Shown here piece by piece: positions 61,997 through 64,000 of a DNA stretch of 64,000 nt. The position numbers and the translations under genes were made by a program. The stretch comes from Lacipirellula parvula (lineage in GTDB: Bacteria > Planctomycetota > Planctomycetia > Pirellulales > Lacipirellulaceae). The notes under the pieces were generated by a model, which made no database searches, was not told where the DNA came from, and saw only the letters and a list, made by a program, of their open reading frames with translations. The DNA is taken from NCBI RefSeq assembly GCF_009177095.1, contig NZ_AP021861.1, positions 5,624,501 to 5,688,500 on the forward strand. The letters run 5' to 3'. The first letter of the stretch is position 1; each line of letters opens with the position of its first letter.

Positions 61997-62965
61997 ATGC
62001 CTGATCGTCGCTTCGTCAGCCAGCTCGCCCACAACGAACCGGTCCAGCAGGTCTTTCTCGCCTCCGAGAAGCTGCTGCGGCCCAACAAGAACGGCAACCT
62101 CTACCTCCAGGTCGATCTGAGCGACCGGAGCGGGTCGATCAATACCCGCATGTGGAATGCCAGCGAGGACGACTACAAGGCGTTCGAGAACGGCGACTTC
62201 GTGGTCGTCGACGGCGCGACGCAGCTGTTCCAGGGGAACATGCAGCTAATCGCCAACCGCATCCGCCGCGCGCGGCCGGACGAAGTTTGCGAAGCCGACT
62301 TCATGACGCTGCAGTCGGCCGACGTCGACCGGATGCGCGCCCGACTGGTCGAGATCCTCGGCAAGATCCAAACGCCGCCGCTGCAGCGACTGGTGAAGGC
62401 GTTCACCGACGACTCGGTTTTCATGGACAAGTTCTGCATCGCCCCTGCTGGCATGAAGAACCACCATGGCTACAAGAGCGGCCTGCTCGAACATGTCGTC
62501 AGCCTGCTGGAGCTCGTGCTCGTCGTCGCCCCGCGCTACCCGCAGCTCGACCAAGACAAGCTGCTCGTCGGCGCCTTCCTCCACGACGCCGCGAAGGTCG
62601 ACGAGCTGAGCTACGACCGCGACATCTCCTACACCGACGAAGGCCAGATGCTCGGTCACATGATCATGGGCGTCACGATGGTCGACGACAAAGTCCGCGA
62701 AGCCGTTCGCAAGGACGGCATGCCGATGCCGGAGAAGCTGATCACCGAGATCAAGCACATGATCATCAGCCACCACGGCGAGTACGAGTACGGCAGTTCG
62801 AAGCTGCCGATGACGCTTGAAGCGGTGGCGCTCCACCACCTCGACAACCTCGACGCGAAACTGGCGAGCTTCACCCAACTGATCAACGACTGCCCGAACG
62901 CGGATAGCCCGTGGACGCAATACTTCACGCAGATTGGACGGAAACTTTACAAGGGAGCGATGTGA
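61997..62965 (+). CDS. YhaM-like 3'-5' exoribonuclease (OB fold plus HD domain)
   Basis: This 322-aa protein has an N-terminal OB-fold nucleic-acid-binding domain (LYLQVDLSDRSGSINTRMWN, residues 30-100) and a C-terminal HD phosphohydrolase domain with HHGYKSGLLEHVVSLLELV, GAFLHDAAKVDELSYD and SHHGEYEYGS. The architecture matches YhaM/CBF1, a metal-dependent 3'-5' exonuclease. It begins at ATG 61997. It is followed on the same strand by RNase R, so two RNA-decay genes sit together, separated by a repeat. Confidence 0.9.
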   Translation: MPDRRFVSQLAHNEPVQQVFLASEKLLRPNKNGNLYLQVDLSDRSGSINTRMWNASEDDYKAFENGDFVVVDGATQLFQGNMQLIANRIRRARPDEVCEADFMTLQSADVDRMRARLVEILGKIQTPPLQRLVKAFTDDSVFMDKFCIAPAGMKNHHGYKSGLLEHVVSLLELVLVVAPRYPQLDQDKLLVGAFLHDAAKVDELSYDRDISYTDEGQMLGHMIMGVTMVDDKVREAVRKDGMPMPEKLITEIKHMIISHHGEYEYGSSKLPMTLEAVALHHLDNLDAKLASFTQLINDCPNADSPWTQYFTQIGRKLYKGAM

Positions 62966-62966
62966 A

Positions 62967-63052
62967 AATGACTGAATGACGAAATCAGAATGACGAATGT
63001 CGAAAGGCTTTGAGGCCATTCATTCGTCATTCTGATTTCGTCATTCGTCATT
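62967..63052. repeat. Intergenic hairpin, family G
   Basis: The arms TGACGAAATCAGAATGACGA and TCGTCATTCTGATTTCGTCA are nearly perfect complements. It begins directly after the exoribonuclease stop codon. Confidence 0.85.
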
Positions 63053-63095
63053 GTTCTTCGCGAACAGTCGACACATCTCAAACGACATCGGCATC

Positions 63096-64000
63096 ATGCA
63101 ACATCTCCGCGAAGAAATCCTCTCGATCGTCAATCACGCCGACTACAAGGCGATGAAGCCGAAGATGATCGCCAAGCGGCTCGGCCTCAGCGGCGACGAG
63201 GCGGAGACGGTGCGCAAGACCGTCAAGAAGATGGTCCGCGAGGGGCTGCTGGCGTACGGCTCGAACCACATGGTGCTGCCAGTTGCCAACGCTCCCCGTG
63301 TGGCTCCCTCCCCCTCCGAGGGGAGGGCTGGGGAGGGGGGCGAAGCGGGTACAGACGCTGACGACAACTTACAGGGCGACACCCCTCCCCTATCCCCTCC
63401 CCATCAAGGGGAGGGGGACCAATCGAATTCAAAGCGCAAAAAGAAAAAGTCGAACCGCGACCCGAATCACATCGTCGGCGCCTTTCGCCGGATGGAAGCC
63501 GGCTTCGGCTTCGTTCGCCCCGAGGGAACGCAGCGCGTCGAAGGCCGTGACGCCGACATCTTCATCCCTGCCAACGCCAGCGGCGATGCAGCCAGCGGCG
63601 ACACGGTGAGCGTCCGGCTCAGCCATCGCGGCCGCGGCGGCAAGATGGAAGGCCACATCATCGAGGTCGTCACCCGCGCCACCAATCGCTTCGTCGGCAC
63701 CTACTTCGAGCAGGGCGGCATGGGAATGGTGCAGATCGATGGCAAACTATTTGCCCAGGCGATCTACGTTGGCGACCCGGGCGCCAAGGGAGTGCAGCCC
63801 GACGACAAAGTCGTCATCGAAATGGTCCGCTTCCCCTCGCATGTTCACGACGGCGAAGGGGTGCTCATCGAGGTGCTAGGCGGTCGCGGCCTGCCGGGGG
63901 TCGATACGCTGTCGATCATGCACGAGTACAGCCTCCCCGGTCCGTTCGCCGAGGACGCCCTCGAAGAAGCCCGCGCTCAAGCAGAAAAGTTTGACGAATC
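63096..64000 (+). CDS. rnr: Ribonuclease R, 5' part (runs off the window)
   Basis: The visible 301 codons encode the RNase R N-terminus: a winged-helix domain ([20 protein letters not shown], then [17 protein letters not shown]), a linker, and cold-shock/OB-type domains ([40 protein letters not shown]) leading to [19 protein letters not shown] at the start of the RNB region. RNase R is a processive 3'-5' exonuclease. The linker at residues 70-108 is encoded by a family I palindromic repeat in frame ([23 protein letters not shown]). The catalytic RNB domain lies beyond the right edge. Confidence 0.9.
   Translation, partial: MQHLREEILSIVNHADYKAMKPKMIAKRLGLSGDEAETVRKTVKKMVREGLLAYGSNHMVLPVANAPRVAPSPSEGRAGEGGEAGTDADDNLQGDTPPLSPPHQGEGDQSNSKRKKKKSNRDPNHIVGAFRRMEAGFGFVRPEGTQRVEGRDADIFIPANASGDAASGDTVSVRLSHRGRGGKMEGHIIEVVTRATNRFVGTYFEQGGMGMVQIDGKLFAQAIYVGDPGAKGVQPDDKVVIEMVRFPSHVHDGEGVLIEVLGGRGLPGVDTLSIMHEYSLPGPFAEDALEEARAQAEKFDE
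63305..63418. repeat. Bipartite GC-rich palindromic element (family I) inside rnr
   Basis: The left half is CCCTCCCCCTCCGAGGGGAG plus GGCTGGGGAGGGG; the right half is CCCCTCCCCTATCCCCTCCC with CAAGGGGAGGGGG. The core AGCGGGTAC is shared with the intergenic copy at 15221-15319. It keeps the reading frame and contains no stop. Confidence 0.8.

Overview
The window looks like chromosomal DNA of a high-GC planctomycete, most likely Pirellulales-like. The evidence is the combination of LpxB, three giant secreted ELWxxDGT-repeat proteins with LEPR-XLL-like N-termini and dockerin-like C-terminal modules, a PEP-CTERM protein, an archaeal/eukaryote-type prolyl-tRNA synthetase, a DUF1573 protein beside a multihaem cytochrome, and an unusually dense set of intergenic hairpin repeats. 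No rRNA, tRNA, CRISPR array, prophage or intact transposon was recognised. Taxonomy is inferred from gene content only.

Layout. 0-8.8 kb: an XRE regulator at the left edge, an SGNH hydrolase, a Tyr-rich secreted protein, an M20 peptidase, an Mrp/ApbC Fe-S carrier, a 58-aa lysine/alanine histone-H1-like protein, a second SGNH protein, an M50 protease and LpxB. 8.9-16 kb: two neighbouring secreted proteins made of charged tandem repeats, a UDP-sugar pyrophosphorylase, MetK, an unknown membrane protein and a metallophosphoesterase. 16-25.4 kb: a lipid kinase, RuvB, a PrsW-like protease, an alpha/beta hydrolase, RuvA, RuvC, a RelE/ParE-type toxin-antitoxin pair, CysS and IspF. 25.6-36.6 kb: an AhpD-like protein, a PEP-CTERM protein, the lipid-synthesis run rpmF-fabD-fabG-acpP-fabF, an orphan Phd-type antitoxin, a Na+/alanine symporter, a secreted secretin-like protein and a methyltransferase. 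36.8-46.5 kb: three tandem ELWxxDGT proteins. 46.8-55.6 kb: a ketosynthase homologue lacking catalytic residues, then nusA-infB-rbfA, an endonuclease III-fold protein with an H1-like tail, and YebC. 55.7-64 kb: a lower-GC SseB-like ORF, a tetrahaem cytochrome, a DUF1573 protein, DUF4416, ProS, a YhaM-like exoribonuclease and the 5' part of RNase R.

The genes fall into ordinary housekeeping blocks: translation (nusA/infB/rbfA, cysS, proS, rpmF), recombination (ruvA/B/C), envelope lipids (fab genes, lpxB), isoprenoids (ispF) and RNA turnover (yhaM-like, rnr). An accessory secretome sits between them.

The most unusual layer is the repeats. At least eight families of imperfect palindromes lie in the gaps. 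Some are nested concentrically, and one GC-rich family occurs both between genes and in frame inside two proteins (M20 peptidase and RNase R). Other points of interest are a probable AUU-initiated ispF, an orphan promoter-plus-terminator unit upstream of mrp that could be a ~70-nt RNA, a Cys-to-Glu ketosynthase, and an endonuclease III-like protein that has lost its catalytic Lys and Asp. Three genes are too short, rare-start or truncated for simple ORF calling and were found by reading: the H1-like protein, L32 and the partial RNase R.
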